Part shown: positions 7,919 through 16,662 of the stretch, piece by piece
How the letters are laid out: each line of letters opens with the position of its first letter
Numbering within the stretch: position 1 is the first letter of the stretch
Source: Asparagopsis taxiformis
Taxonomy: Eukaryota; Rhodophyta; Florideophyceae; Bonnemaisoniales; Bonnemaisoniaceae
Assembly (NCBI GenBank): GCA_030407315.1
Contig: JALQPE010001388.1
Coordinates: 1-16,701 of the forward strand
Length of the DNA: 16,701 nt
Reading direction: 5' to 3'
Made by a program: the position numbers and the translations under genes
Notes under the pieces: generated by a model
The model's database searches: none
Seen by the model: only the letters and a program-made list of their open reading frames with translations
What the model was told of the DNA's origin: nothing

Positions 7919-10241
7919 TCATCTGTTAATGTTGACTTGTTGTTCTCTCAAGGGGGGACGTCTGTTGATTGGTTCGCTACCAAATGAGCCATTGGTAAAA
8001 GAGATCCTCCAAGTAATCCTAATTCCAGCCCCTTCAAGGGATCTTATCAGCTTCAGCAAATCTCTATCGCTCTAGACTGAGATGCCCTACAACACGACTT
8101 CTTTAACATTCTTGAAATTGATGGAAGTTAGGAAGTATCCAAGATTAGTATTGCTGAAACCATCTTCTCCACGCAAAAGAATTGCATTTGGTCCGCTCAC
8201 TCGGCACTGATGCATTAAAACCTTGCACATCCTTATTGAATGCTCACATCCAATTGAATCAAGGATACTGTCCGGAATTTAAATCCTTACACCATTTACA
8301 ATCATGTATGGTTTTGGATGCCCATTGAAAAAGAGCATAAGCTCTTCATTCTAAAGATGAAAACATATTTACAGAGCATTTTGGAAGATCGACAGGTCTT
8401 TGATTTTCTTGACTGATATTCTCATGTTGAAATCTTTGAGGGGTTGATGGAGGAGCATTGTCTGAGTGCTTGTTTTCATTGTTTGCTATTAGAGAGTTCG
8501 GCAAAGAGTTGTTGAAAATAGTCGCACTTTTTTCCTAGATCTGATGAGGTAGGCTCCTTCGGGTCTTATCGAAGATGTTCTCTCCATCGCTTAGGGACTA
8601 TCGTACTCTTTTTGCTGCTACTGAATAAATACGATGATGAAGAATCTCTCTTGAGGACTGTTCATCTCTGCTTTGAACTCCGGAGCTGTTTGAGTGATGA
8701 GGGATATTGTTGAAAGGGTCATCAAAACCGTCCTTTAATCCACCAAATCTTGGTGTAGAAAGTACATCGTTTAAATACTCGCCTTTTTCTTTGCTTGCAG
8801 CTCTTTAAAAGACAGATAGAGTTGACTCATCGCTCAAAAGCTCATTGACGCTATTCTCTGCTCTCGAAGGAACCAACTCGGAAGGCACACTATTAGAAAA
8901 TACCTCTTCTCTTTGACTCTGTGCCATAAAGATGTTTAAATGCAGAGGAATATTGCGACCTTCAACATCATTTACCAAATGATTTCCTTGTGTGCTGACT
9001 CTGAACTCATCAGGTTTTTCGCTGTCTGGTCTAAGATTCTCTCCTTTATCTTGAACACCCTTAATTAGGTGATCTTAGGCACTAGATAGTACTTCTCCTT
9101 TTTCAGCTGCTTTTGGAGGATATATTTCGACTCTCAAGCTGTGTCTCTTCCCAACTGTTTCTGTCTGATCATGAACAACAACATATGAATAGTCATTTTC
9201 TTTAGCTATCTCGACAAAGACTTCCATTTATTCCTTAGTCAGCTGGATAAACTCCACATCGCTATTTTTGTGGGCCTACTTCTATTTTTCTTGGTAGTTT
9301 CCGCTGCGAATCAAGACATCAACGATTTCAGTTTCTTTCCCATGGATGAGATAATAGTTTCCCTATCCAAGGAACACCATACAGTCTCTATTTTCCTGGA
9401 CAAATTGTAAATAGCGCAGCTCGTATGGATTCAAGTTGTTGAACTCTTCTTCTGTGAGTTCAAAGTGGTTTGGATCAGCCTTTTGCCGTTTAAGAACCAC
9501 ACCTAAAACTGGGTTCTATCCTATGAGGGACAGTTCTATTTTTTTGTTGATACTCTTCCTCTTGCTTGTTTTGGCATCAATTTCATCTTCTTCTTTCCTG
9601 TGACCTTCTACTGTCTCTTCCGTGCTGGGCTTGCCTTCATTTTCCTCATTGGGCTGTTCTCCATCTTTGTACTCACTTAGTCCGTAGTTGCACCTCTAGT
9701 TGGCGAGCTAGATGGTTTGAGGGACATATTTTGAAATTTCTTTTTCTAACCCTTCGATATTTCCATCAGGATCGAATTTCAATTCATAGGTGTGGTTAAT
9801 TACTTCATTGGCAATTTTCTGAACACATCCTTATTCCTGCACAGCCATCATATCTATCAGAAGCTGAGAGGCACAGAATCGAACCAGAGTCGGTCTCTTG
9901 CTCACCATTAAGATGCAAAGTTCCTTAACCACCTGTGAGGCAACCCATAGATATGGAGTTCTGTACTCATTGAATACAGTGCCGATTTATCGAATTGCCT
10001 TCTCCACTTTCTCCTGATCTTGCTGATGGAGCAGCTTTGCCTGTTCCTTGGCCCATCTAAACCGTTCTGCAGCGTCAAGGCTGAGGTCCTCCATTAGTAA
10101 ACTCATAGAGGCATCCTCCTAGAGCAGGCCTTTCCTTCGACTGTCGATTATACCATGCCTTTGCTGATTTCGAAAGAGATCAACCAAGTCCTACTTCTGC
10201 TTGATGACCTTTTCATACTTAGTCTAGCTCTACGCTGACAT
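7919..10241 (-). CDS. Unrecognised 766-aa acidic protein
   Basis: The frame starts at ATG 10241, is interrupted by a 22-nt intron at 8351-8372 and ends at TGA 7919-7921, followed at once by a second TGA. Composition shifts along the protein. About residues 1-150 are helical (KYEKVIKQKEDLVDLF; WAKEQAKLLHQQDQEKVEKAI; YLWVASQVVKELCILMVSKR). Next is a Glu/Lys-rich linker, then a compact region (LNPYELRYLQFVQENRD; CMVFLGEGNYYLIHGKETE), and a long Ser/Asn-rich, probably disordered stretch. After the intron comes a folded C-terminal domain: LMLFFNGHPKPYMIVNGVRIEIPDSILDSIG, then NFKNVKEVVLEGISVESDRDLLKLIRSL. No family recognised. Many TAA/TAG codons are used as sense. Confidence 0.78.
8351..8372 (-). 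other. 22-nt intron
   Basis: On the minus strand it runs GTAAAT...CTTTAG. It carries the frame past a TGA at about 8346 into a further ~140 codons of coding sequence. Confidence 0.82.
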
Positions 10242-10247
10242 GCTACT

Positions 10248-10605
10248 ATGCGCAAATTTAATTATAAAGGAAATCTCTCCTCGAAGGGTTAAAACACAGG
10301 GGTCAGCTATTTTATCATTAATTCAGAGTCGGGAACAGCATGACCATGCCCTATACTAGCGAATTGTGCAATTTGGAGGTTTTTAGCCTTCTATTTTCTA
10401 GTTTTGGATTGGATATTCAGTTCATAGGTACCCCAGCCTTATCAATCGGGCCATACTTCTCCACGTAGAGGCTGCTATGAAAGTCGAGGGATTAGCAAAG
10501 GAACTAAGCAGCTCCTGGCTGCCCTATGGAACAGGCAAACCCATGTGCAGGTGCGATTCCGCCATATTTAAGTGTTTGAAGGGGAATCATTATCGCGAAA
10601 CATGA
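10248..10605 (+). CDS. Unrecognised protein, about 110 aa as read (possibly longer)
   Basis: Exon 1 is 10248-10301 (18 codons), a 25-nt intron is 10302-10326 and exon 2 runs to TGA at 10603-10605. The protein starts MRKFNYKGNL. It includes an aromatic-rich core (FEFWIGYSVHRYP), a helix (LINRAILLHVEAAMKVEG) and a Cys cluster MCRCDSAIFKCLKG. I recognise no family. Without the intron the frame ends after 32 codons. The next 300 bases carry two further plus-strand frames that read like the same kind of protein and could be its tail if one or two bases were lost (see next entry), so the stop at 10605 is uncertain. Confidence 0.65.
10302..10326 (+). other. 25-nt intron
   Basis: Starts GTCAGC, ends AATTCAG, between codons. 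It joins the ATG exon to a 93-codon frame that has no ATG near its upstream end. Confidence 0.7.
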
Positions 10606-10911
10606 ACTCGACTACACAGACTCAGTCTGACCCCTATATGGAGGAAATTGGAGGAGCACAACAGGGGAAACTGATGATGGTTCCCAGTATGTTAATGAGC
10701 TCAATGAGTCAGCGATGGAACACAATAGCATGGGAATCAAGACCAAGGGAAGCACTAGAGCCTCGGCATTAACCCCATCTGGAAGCATCGACCATGGAGA
10801 ACAGAGCAACCACTGTATACAAAGACCAGAGCCTGTACTTTTGATGCTTGGCCTCAAACAATATTCTCGACCTCAGAATCCAATATTAACAGAAATAACC
10901 AATATTTAAGC
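10606..10911 (+). other. Coding-looking stretch in shifted frames, gene assignment unresolved
   Basis: After the TGA at 10603, one plus frame reads MNSTTQTQSDPYMEEIGG and the next reads ETDDGSQYVNELNESAMEHN and stays open to a TGA overlapping the ATG of RNase H1 (10912). The two frames would join the upstream gene if a base were missing near GAAAC (about 10598) and in the GGGG run (about 10656). Alternatively a GT-AG 22-mer at 10689-10710 could put the region in frame with RNase H1 as an N-terminal extension. I cannot choose between these. Confidence 0.4.
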
Positions 10912-11656
10912 ATGAGACGGTTCGTGCTGTTCAGTATCATAGAACCAGTAAAACCAAAGATCTACAAAACACTGGCATCAGTGAAGAAGCATGTTACCAA
11001 CAATGGGAACCTGAGCTATAAGTCCTTCGACGTGCCTGAGGATGCCAATGCATTTGTGGAGAACATAGTCAAGAACAACTCCCTTCTATCAACAACAAGA
11101 AAACCTGCCACTTTAAAAGATAGAGATGACAGCAATCAAGGATAGCCACAGGTCATTGAATCCAGATTGAAAGAGGTGCTGAGCATGGATGAGACCGAAA
11201 AGGTCTTTGAAGGGTTCGAACCCTCTTTGGTGAAGGAACCGATCAAGGGTGCAAAAACATACACTGCATTCTTCGATGGGTGCAGCAAGGGCAACCCAGG
11301 AAAGTCGGGAATGGGATACCCTCATCAATAACGACTCATTTAAGACCATACTTAAAAAATCTCATTTCATGGGCTTCGGAACCAACAACGAAGCAGAACT
11401 CAAAGGACTGTGCTGGTGCATGGCTGATGCCTACTGTAATGGTATCGAACATATCAAAATATATGGGGACAGCAAGCTGGCACTCAAAGGAGCAGAAGGA
11501 ATATTCAATATCAAGGTGCCAAGATTAGTAGCCATTAACTAAATCTCTCTCCTACTCAAATCTAGATTCCGAAGTATCTATTTCGGGCATATCGTCAGAG
11601 CAAATAATATCTATGCTGATAAACTGGCCAATGAATCCCTCAAAAATAAATCCTGA
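10912..11656 (+). CDS. RNASEH1: Ribonuclease H1, with a +1 frame break in the catalytic domain
   Basis: This is eukaryotic-type RNase H1, about 247 aa, which degrades the RNA of RNA:DNA hybrids. Residues 9-46 form the hybrid-binding domain (KIYKTLASVKKHV, then YKSFDVPEDANAFV). The catalytic domain starts YTAFFDGCSKGNPG and carries the four acidic residues: Asp in FFDG, Glu in TNNEAEL, Asp in YGDSKL, Asp in YADKLAN. The first part is in the frame of ATG 10912. After GKSGMGY the domain continues one base later (LINNDSFKTI), so one C of the CCC at 11319-11321 is surplus. No GT-AG pair of the right length spans the break. ATG 10912 follows AT-rich sequence; TGA ends the gene 37 bp from the convergent kinase-like gene. 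Confidence 0.93.
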
Positions 11657-11693
11657 TCAATATCGAGTTTATTCAATTAATACTTAAATTCTA

Positions 11694-13944
11694 TCACTGA
11701 ATGCTTTAATACACACAGCTGGTCCTCTCTGTGTTGATGATATCGAGGACTTCTGTGAATTTTTAATAGCACTACGATGCCTTGGTTTTTCTCTGAGTTA
11801 ATCTGATGGTTACCTCTGTGACATTGTTCTTGAGTTTGAGGAACCACTGTGACAGGTTCTTGTGATTGGTGGGTTTCGTCCATTAATAGTCGTAGATGTT
11901 GATTCCTTTTTTGACTCCTTCTTCCCCTTCTTCTTTAGGTGGATCTTCTGGTGGTTTTTCCTCCCCTTCCTCTCCTTCCTGCTTGGGTGGTTATTCCTTG
12001 ACTGGTTTTTCAAGTTCCAATTTTTCTTCGGCTGCTGTGGTTTCCTCTGCGTTCCAAATTCCTAGATACCTGATATCCCCAACATTCTTTTCTATCCAGC
12101 AGAGGTCTTAACTGATGAGTGTTTCCTGTTCCTGGGCGTAATAGCATAGGATGACATCCCTTTTCCCCGATTTCCTGATACTGGCCTGGCACTCCCTCAG
12201 TTTGGTGTTGTATAGGTTGATGAATGCCATATTATGTTTGATAGCTAGGTTCTGGTACACTAGGCTCTGATGGTTCTGCACCAGGAACACTCTCGGTCTC
12301 AGGATACCCTTGATTATTTCCTCTCCCATAATTATCGGTACATTGTAGTCTACATTGAATACCTTGCTTGATGGTTCCACTTCGATTACCTTGTTCACCC
12401 ATTCTGTATTTTTGGCGATGGCTTCTTTGGCCTTGGCAGTATCTTCCTCTGTGATTTCGGTATTTGGGTCATCTGCCTGCTTCCTCATCCTCTTAATGAT
12501 GTTATTTTCCTCAACTTGAAGGTTGATGACGATAGGCGCACCTACTGTCTTGATCCAAGCTTCTAGATCCTTCCCTTCATAAGGGAAATTATCCAGTAGA
12601 CAGGATACTTCAGGATTTTCACTTAAAACACTCACAAAATGATCCAAAATCTTCTGCAGTGGGATCTCATCGCCATCAGGTCCTGCCAATTTCTCCTTCG
12701 CGGTTTCCAGATAGGCCTTGCAGTCAATGATCCTGCACTTGAATATGTTGCTCAAATCCTTAGCCACAGTTGATTTACCACTGCAAGCAGGACCATTTAC
12801 GATCCAATACCTTAACCTAGGCTTCAACTCACTTGACAATTTTTGTTCTTGATTGGGGGTTATCCGCTTCTGTTGCTCTAGAAAGTAAATAGGGCTAGAG
12901 AACTCATTATTGAATTCATAGTCAAGAGGGTCTGCTAAATCGATGAATTTGGAGAACTTCCTGTTCAGATTCTAGAATGGAATGAACTCCCTTGCTGTAT
13001 GCCAAGGGTAGTCAGTGAACACTGCTTCCTTTCTGTTTAGATCTCTGAACAGTATCTCAGTGAGTAGGAGTCCCTTCTCGAAATCTGAGTCGACCAATGG
13101 CAGGTTCTTCCTCTTCCGAATGGCCTGGATATCCGGAATGCTCAATAGCAGTCCATTGGTTCCACATAGGTACTCCCTGATGTACTCATCATGCTCAGGC
13201 TTGGTCCGATTAATGAAGACAAGTTAGGGACACAGTCCTACACCCACTTCATCCATCACTTGAACTGGATGTGCTGATCCATGCACATGGATGTAGTAAG
13301 GCCTGGATTTGAGGAAGGGCAGGATATCATATTATTGGTCGAAAAAGGCCGATGCCTCGGGTAACTCCACCCGACTGTACTGGAAGTGAACCACCCGAAC
13401 GTTGAAGAACTATTCGAGAATGGTCAGTTCCTGTTTGGAGGTGAACAGTCCCTCAATCACATAGTTGCATGTCTTCTTATAGGCACTGACCATCTTGTTG
13501 GCATTTTCGGGAGGACTATCTCCACATATCGAATATTTTTGGCCAGGGTCTTGGATGCTGCCTGAATCTGTTCCTTGACAGGTCCGTAGAAGAATATGAG
13601 GTTGGGGTACATGGCCCTCCTGAACTCAGAGTAGTCCAACTGGGACACTCTCCGGCATCTGCCGATCGAACAGTACTATCGATAAATTTTGATTTATCTC
13701 TCATTTTGAGGCTGTCCGAAGAAGATCACTTCAGCTTAGGGATCTTTCTGCTAAACTACGTCAAAGAGCTCGATGCTGCCTTCAATGATTGCATCCTTAT
13801 TGCCAATTTGGGAGAGTGATTCAGGAATGGATCCTTTAGGTGAGTTGAGTTGTTCTATCGACAGTACTGAGCAATCAGGGATGTCTTCTCGGCAGGACCG
13901 AAAGCAAAGAATATGGAGGGGGTGAAATCGAACAACTGTTACAT
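11694..13944 (-). CDS. Adenylate-kinase-repeat protein (AK9-like), two frame breaks
   Basis: Reading from ATG 13944 to TGA 11694 gives about 750 aa in three successive frames. The first (to about 13865) holds PSIFFAFGPAEKTSLIAQYC, a degenerate adenylate-kinase P-loop. The second (about 13870-13530) has NSPKGSIPESLSQIG and NLIFFYGPVKEQIQAASKTLAKNI, a second degenerate unit. The third (about 13530-11694) contains ILFRDLNRKEAVFTDYPW and then an intact P-loop GPACSGKSTVAKDL with CLLDNFPYEGKDLEAW, as in adenylate kinases (Walker A and the LDGFPR-like strand). After that come LRPRVFLVQNHQSLVYQNLAIKH and a Pro/Glu-rich linker. Multi-AK proteins of this kind are typical of cilia and flagella; a ciliary role is inference. 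Both breaks are -1 relative to the upstream frame and I found no suitable intron. Confidence 0.72.
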
Positions 13945-14013
13945 ATTTTAATATTAATATAAGATAGGATTGAAAAAATAAGATATTGAAGGAAGAAATA
14001 AGAAAGAGGAAGG

Positions 14014-15629
14014 TCACCAGTGCTAGTACTGAATGGACTTGTCCTTCCTGCATTTCGGAACATCCAAACCCAGACCTTTAGTGAATACTGTGCAGCAGGC
14101 CTCATAGAAGACCATTGGTCCACATATGAGTATCTTGAAGTTCTCTTTGCCCCCTGCTTTATCATAGAATTCTTTAATGGCGTTGATCTGCTCCGAAAGG
14201 ATAAGTTGGAGTCTCTTCCCTCCTTATCTAGTGTAACTGATAAAGTCTTCGATCCTTCCCTGCTTACGAAGTTCTTCGATCGAGGAGCTCCCATACAGTT
14301 CATCTGAGTATTGGTTCGAGTAGAAAAGAAGGATATTCCAACTTTCATCCTTGACTGCAGCTTCCAAATCGGTAAAAAAGGAGCAATGCCTGTTCCTAAG
14401 GCAATCAACACATAGCAATGTCTTGCACTAGGTTGAACAGAGAAAGGACCATGAGTTAGGATGGTGCCTCTTCGAATGGATCCTACTGTACTCCAAGCAC
14501 AGATATCATGGGAACACACCCCACAGATGGTCCTGTTTTCGATGTGGTCAACGACGGCCCGAATAAGAATACTAAACTTTCGACTGCCATTGATCCTTGC
14601 AATTGAGTACTTGCGAGGGATGATCGGCCCAATTCGATGCAGAAACTCCTTCAAAGGTATTTTAAGTTTGAAATCTTGAATAACTTCGATTACGTTCCTC
14701 TTGAACTTCTTGACATAGTCGTAAAACTACCCATACTTCACTGATATTTCAGTCAGTTTTTATTGATAAATGGGATCGTCAACGTAAGGGGCCAAGGTTG
14801 GGATGAAGAAAGAATAGTTGAGAACTGATGACAGGTTCACTCTGCTCTCCAGTATTTCTTTAATGGCATTTTTTTCTGATGACTCTTCTATTTTGAAGTA
14901 TTGGAGTGCCCATTGAACATGCTCTGGGTTGTTATGAGGGAATACATTGAGGACATCCCCAATGTTGATACTTGGTCCTTCCTCCATGCATTCTAAATCT
15001 ACCATGAATGTCTATCTTCCCTTTCTGTGACTCACCTTTTCCATCTTCTAGATTTTTACTTGCTCTTTCGTGCTATTGAATAGTTGATATGGGTCAGTTT
15101 TCCCTCCTGACCCCTTTCCTTCATGTTACTATCCCTTTCTTTCCCCATTTTATTCCTTTCCTTGTTTTATGTCCTTGACTTGTTGTTGTACTTGAGGGTA
15201 CCACTTATCCAGGTAGACATGCTTGTACCCTTGTGGATCCATTTCATCGCCTAACCCTATCTCTACTATCTCCTTCCCGCCTAGTTTGTTGAGCAGCATC
15301 CTGAATTTTCTGGCAGCCACATTGTAGTCATCGTTGTATGACCTGTCTCCCAGTCCATAGACACTATATTTATAGCCATCAATCCTTGGGTACCCTTTCT
15401 GGAGCATGCTCTTCCATATTGGGCGCATTGAGTATGGCATCTCACCCTGGCCTGCTGTCGAAATGAAGAAGATAAAGATATCTGATTGCCACTCAGGTTC
15501 GAAGGCCAAATCTTCAATAGAGTTTACAGTGGAGTCTCCCCCTATTGTCTTAGTGAACTCAATGGCCAAGTCGAATGCAGTACCTGTTTCAGATGCATAA
15601 TAGACTCTGATGGTTATTTATTCCTGCAT
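14014..15629 (-). CDS. NDOR1: NADPH-dependent diflavin oxidoreductase (Tah18/NDOR1 type), one frame break
   Basis: About 538 aa from ATG 15629 to TGA 14014. It has the full FMN-FAD-NADPH layout: FMN loop YYASETGTAFDLAIEF, FISTAGQGEMP, YGLGDRSYNDDYNVAARK; a Lys/Gly-rich linker; connecting domain with DVLNVFPHNNPEHV; FAD motif RKYSIARINGSRKF; GVCSHDI; NADPH motif ALGTGIAPF and LLFYSNQYSDELYG. Tah18/NDOR1 passes electrons from NADPH to the Dre2 Fe-S protein in cytosolic Fe-S assembly. Length and short linker fit NDOR1 rather than P450 reductase; no N-terminal membrane anchor is seen. Just after GTGIAPF the frame moves by -1 at a T6 run (14374-14379, minus strand). A TAG near the end is read through to give QYEHW before TGA. 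Confidence 0.92.
14373..14379 (-). other. U UUU UUA slippery heptamer at the NDOR1 frame break
   Basis: In the upstream frame the codons are CCT-TTT-TTA, so the heptamer T TTT TTA is in the classical -1 frameshifting register. A -1 slip continues as ACC-GAT-TTG and gives IAPFL-TDLEAAVKDE, which suits the NADPH domain. A missing T (T7 read as T6) would give IAPFFTDLEAAV and explains it equally well. A 6-bp stem (14347-14352 with 14329-14334) starts about 20 nt downstream, farther than is usual for a stimulator. Confidence 0.4.
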
Positions 15630-15715
15630 TTTTATCCAAAGTTGATTCTGTAAAATCGAGGATAGTTCGCGCATTTGACTGATATTTAGCTCATAATTTA
15701 AATAAGAAACATATC
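15630..15715. promoter_or_regulatory. AT-rich divergent spacer between NDOR1 and the last gene
   Basis: This 86-bp AT-rich stretch lies between the minus-strand NDOR1 start and the first plus-strand ATG at 15716. It includes TTTAGCTCATAATTTAAATAAG. It presumably carries both promoters; no specific element is identifiable. Confidence 0.5.
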
Positions 15716-16437
15716 ATGAAGGGTCAAAGACAGTCGGGTGCTTGGTGTTCAAGGAGTGAGTGGCATCCAAATTGACAGGGTAATGAGTCACTCTCTGCGT
15801 AGAGCTGCTACTAGTCCGGGGGAGACCTGGTTCAGTGGCATTTATGACCATAATTTTGCCATCTATCCAGATTAGCATTGCCTCGGAGATGTTTTGTCAC
15901 TTGTCGAGTAGTGCACAACTAGGGTGATCTAAATACGAAGAGGTTAAGAAAAAATAATTTAGGGAACTGGGAACCGTGTCGATCCTACTTCCAAAGCATT
16001 AAATTCTCGAGACTTCAGGTCTTAATGATTTAGACAGGTACAGGAATTAGTAATTGATAGATGCTGCCAAATTTCTTAGCTTGGAGGGAATACACAGAAT
16101 TGACTTCACATCTTTGAAGCATCTCAGAGTATAGGGAAGGACAGAAATGAGCTTTAAAGCTCTAAGAAAAATCCAAGCCCCTAATTTGTCGCTTCTGTGC
16201 CTGCATACATTTTTCGGCCTTTGTTCCGATTTTTATGAGGACTTTTACACAATGGAGGGAAAGAACATTGATACATTCTATTTCTTTTCCAAACTTTTCT
16301 GTCCAAGATGGTGGACAATTTTTCTGAAAATGGAGAGTGAGTAGTTGAGAAAAGTTACCCTTCAACTATTAGAAGAATGGCATCAAGATGATTCGAATCT
16401 ACAGTTAGCTGGCAAGTTTAACAAGATGTGGTAATGA
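15716..16437 (+). CDS. Unrecognised last gene before the telomere, about 235 aa
   Basis: Two long plus-strand frames are joined by a probable 25-nt intron at 15924-15948 and end at TGA 16435-16437. The first reads RVLGVQGVSGIQIDRVMSHS, then TWFSGIYDHNFAIYP and LGDVLSLVEECTTR. The second reads KKEFRELGTVSILLP, NEELIDAAKFLSLEGIHRID, LRVEGRTEMSFKALRKIQAP and LRKVTLQLLEEWH. The spaced Leu pattern (FLSLEGIHRIDFTSLKHLRV) suggests leucine-rich-repeat-like folding, but I cannot assign a family. The start is uncertain: ATG 15783 is in frame, while ATG 15716, right after the AT-rich spacer, fits better by position but needs a +1 change in the GGG at 15721-15723 or a very short intron. Confidence 0.6.
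15924..15948 (+). other. Probable 25-nt intron in the last gene
   Basis: Starts GTGATC, contains CTAAAT, ends GTTAAG, between codons. It carries ...VEECTTR into KKEFRELGTV in the frame of the long second exon. A 19-nt alternative (16020-16038, GTCTTA...GACAG) would also restore the frame but gives a less protein-like join. Confidence 0.5.
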
Positions 16438-16662
16438 TATTTCCCTTTATTGATTTATCTCATCACCTCTATGTATATTGATCATAAACTCAGTTAATTT
16501 TGCGTTCAATTGTGTTGTGAGGCTCATTAAAAGAGGGATGTCTTATATTCTGGGTTGAGTTCCCACAATTGTTTTTGAATGACTGTCTCTCTTTATCTTA
16601 TTGACTTAATATGGACATCAGTGCCTATTATTTTATTGATGCTGCTACCTCTGTTACTTTCA
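16438..16662. other. Subtelomeric non-coding region
   Basis: About 225 bp of AT-rich sequence with T-rich runs lies between the last stop codon and the telomere. I see no gene, tRNA or repeat in it; it serves as 3' UTR plus subtelomere. Confidence 0.7.

Noticed and set aside
9868..9950. tRNA-like sequence on the minus strand (GGTTCGATTC)
   Set aside because: The T-stem does not pair and there is no acceptor stem; the sequence is inside a clean coding frame (ALVRF-type codons of the 766-aa protein).
10417..10884. Minus-strand open frame opposite the 10248 gene
   Set aside because: It is open for about 150 codons, but the upper half reads as low-complexity hydrophobic antisense sequence. The plus strand has an ATG, an intron and better protein-like composition over the same DNA.
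11305..11345. 41-nt GT-AG intron to explain the RNase H1 frame change
   Set aside because: Its length is wrong for the needed frame and it would delete conserved core residues after the GNPG motif.
13835..13915. 32-nt GT-AG intron in the first adenylate-kinase-like unit
   Set aside because: It would restore the frame, but it removes the P-loop-like GPAEKTSLIAQ and is longer than the introns supported elsewhere; a lost base is simpler.
2667..15629. Reading TAA/TAG as Gln (Tetrahymena-type code)
   Set aside because: At conserved columns in UFL1, NDOR1, VPS54 and calpain the UAR residue falls on Glu/Asp positions. Gln was not clearly supported at any of them, though without alignment software this remains an inference.
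15714..15878. Minus-strand 54-aa frame starting MLIWIDGKIMV
   Set aside because: It looks protein-like on its own, but the plus strand carries a longer frame (SGIQIDRVMSHS... LSLVEECTTR) that connects to the last gene, so the minus frame is probably its shadow.
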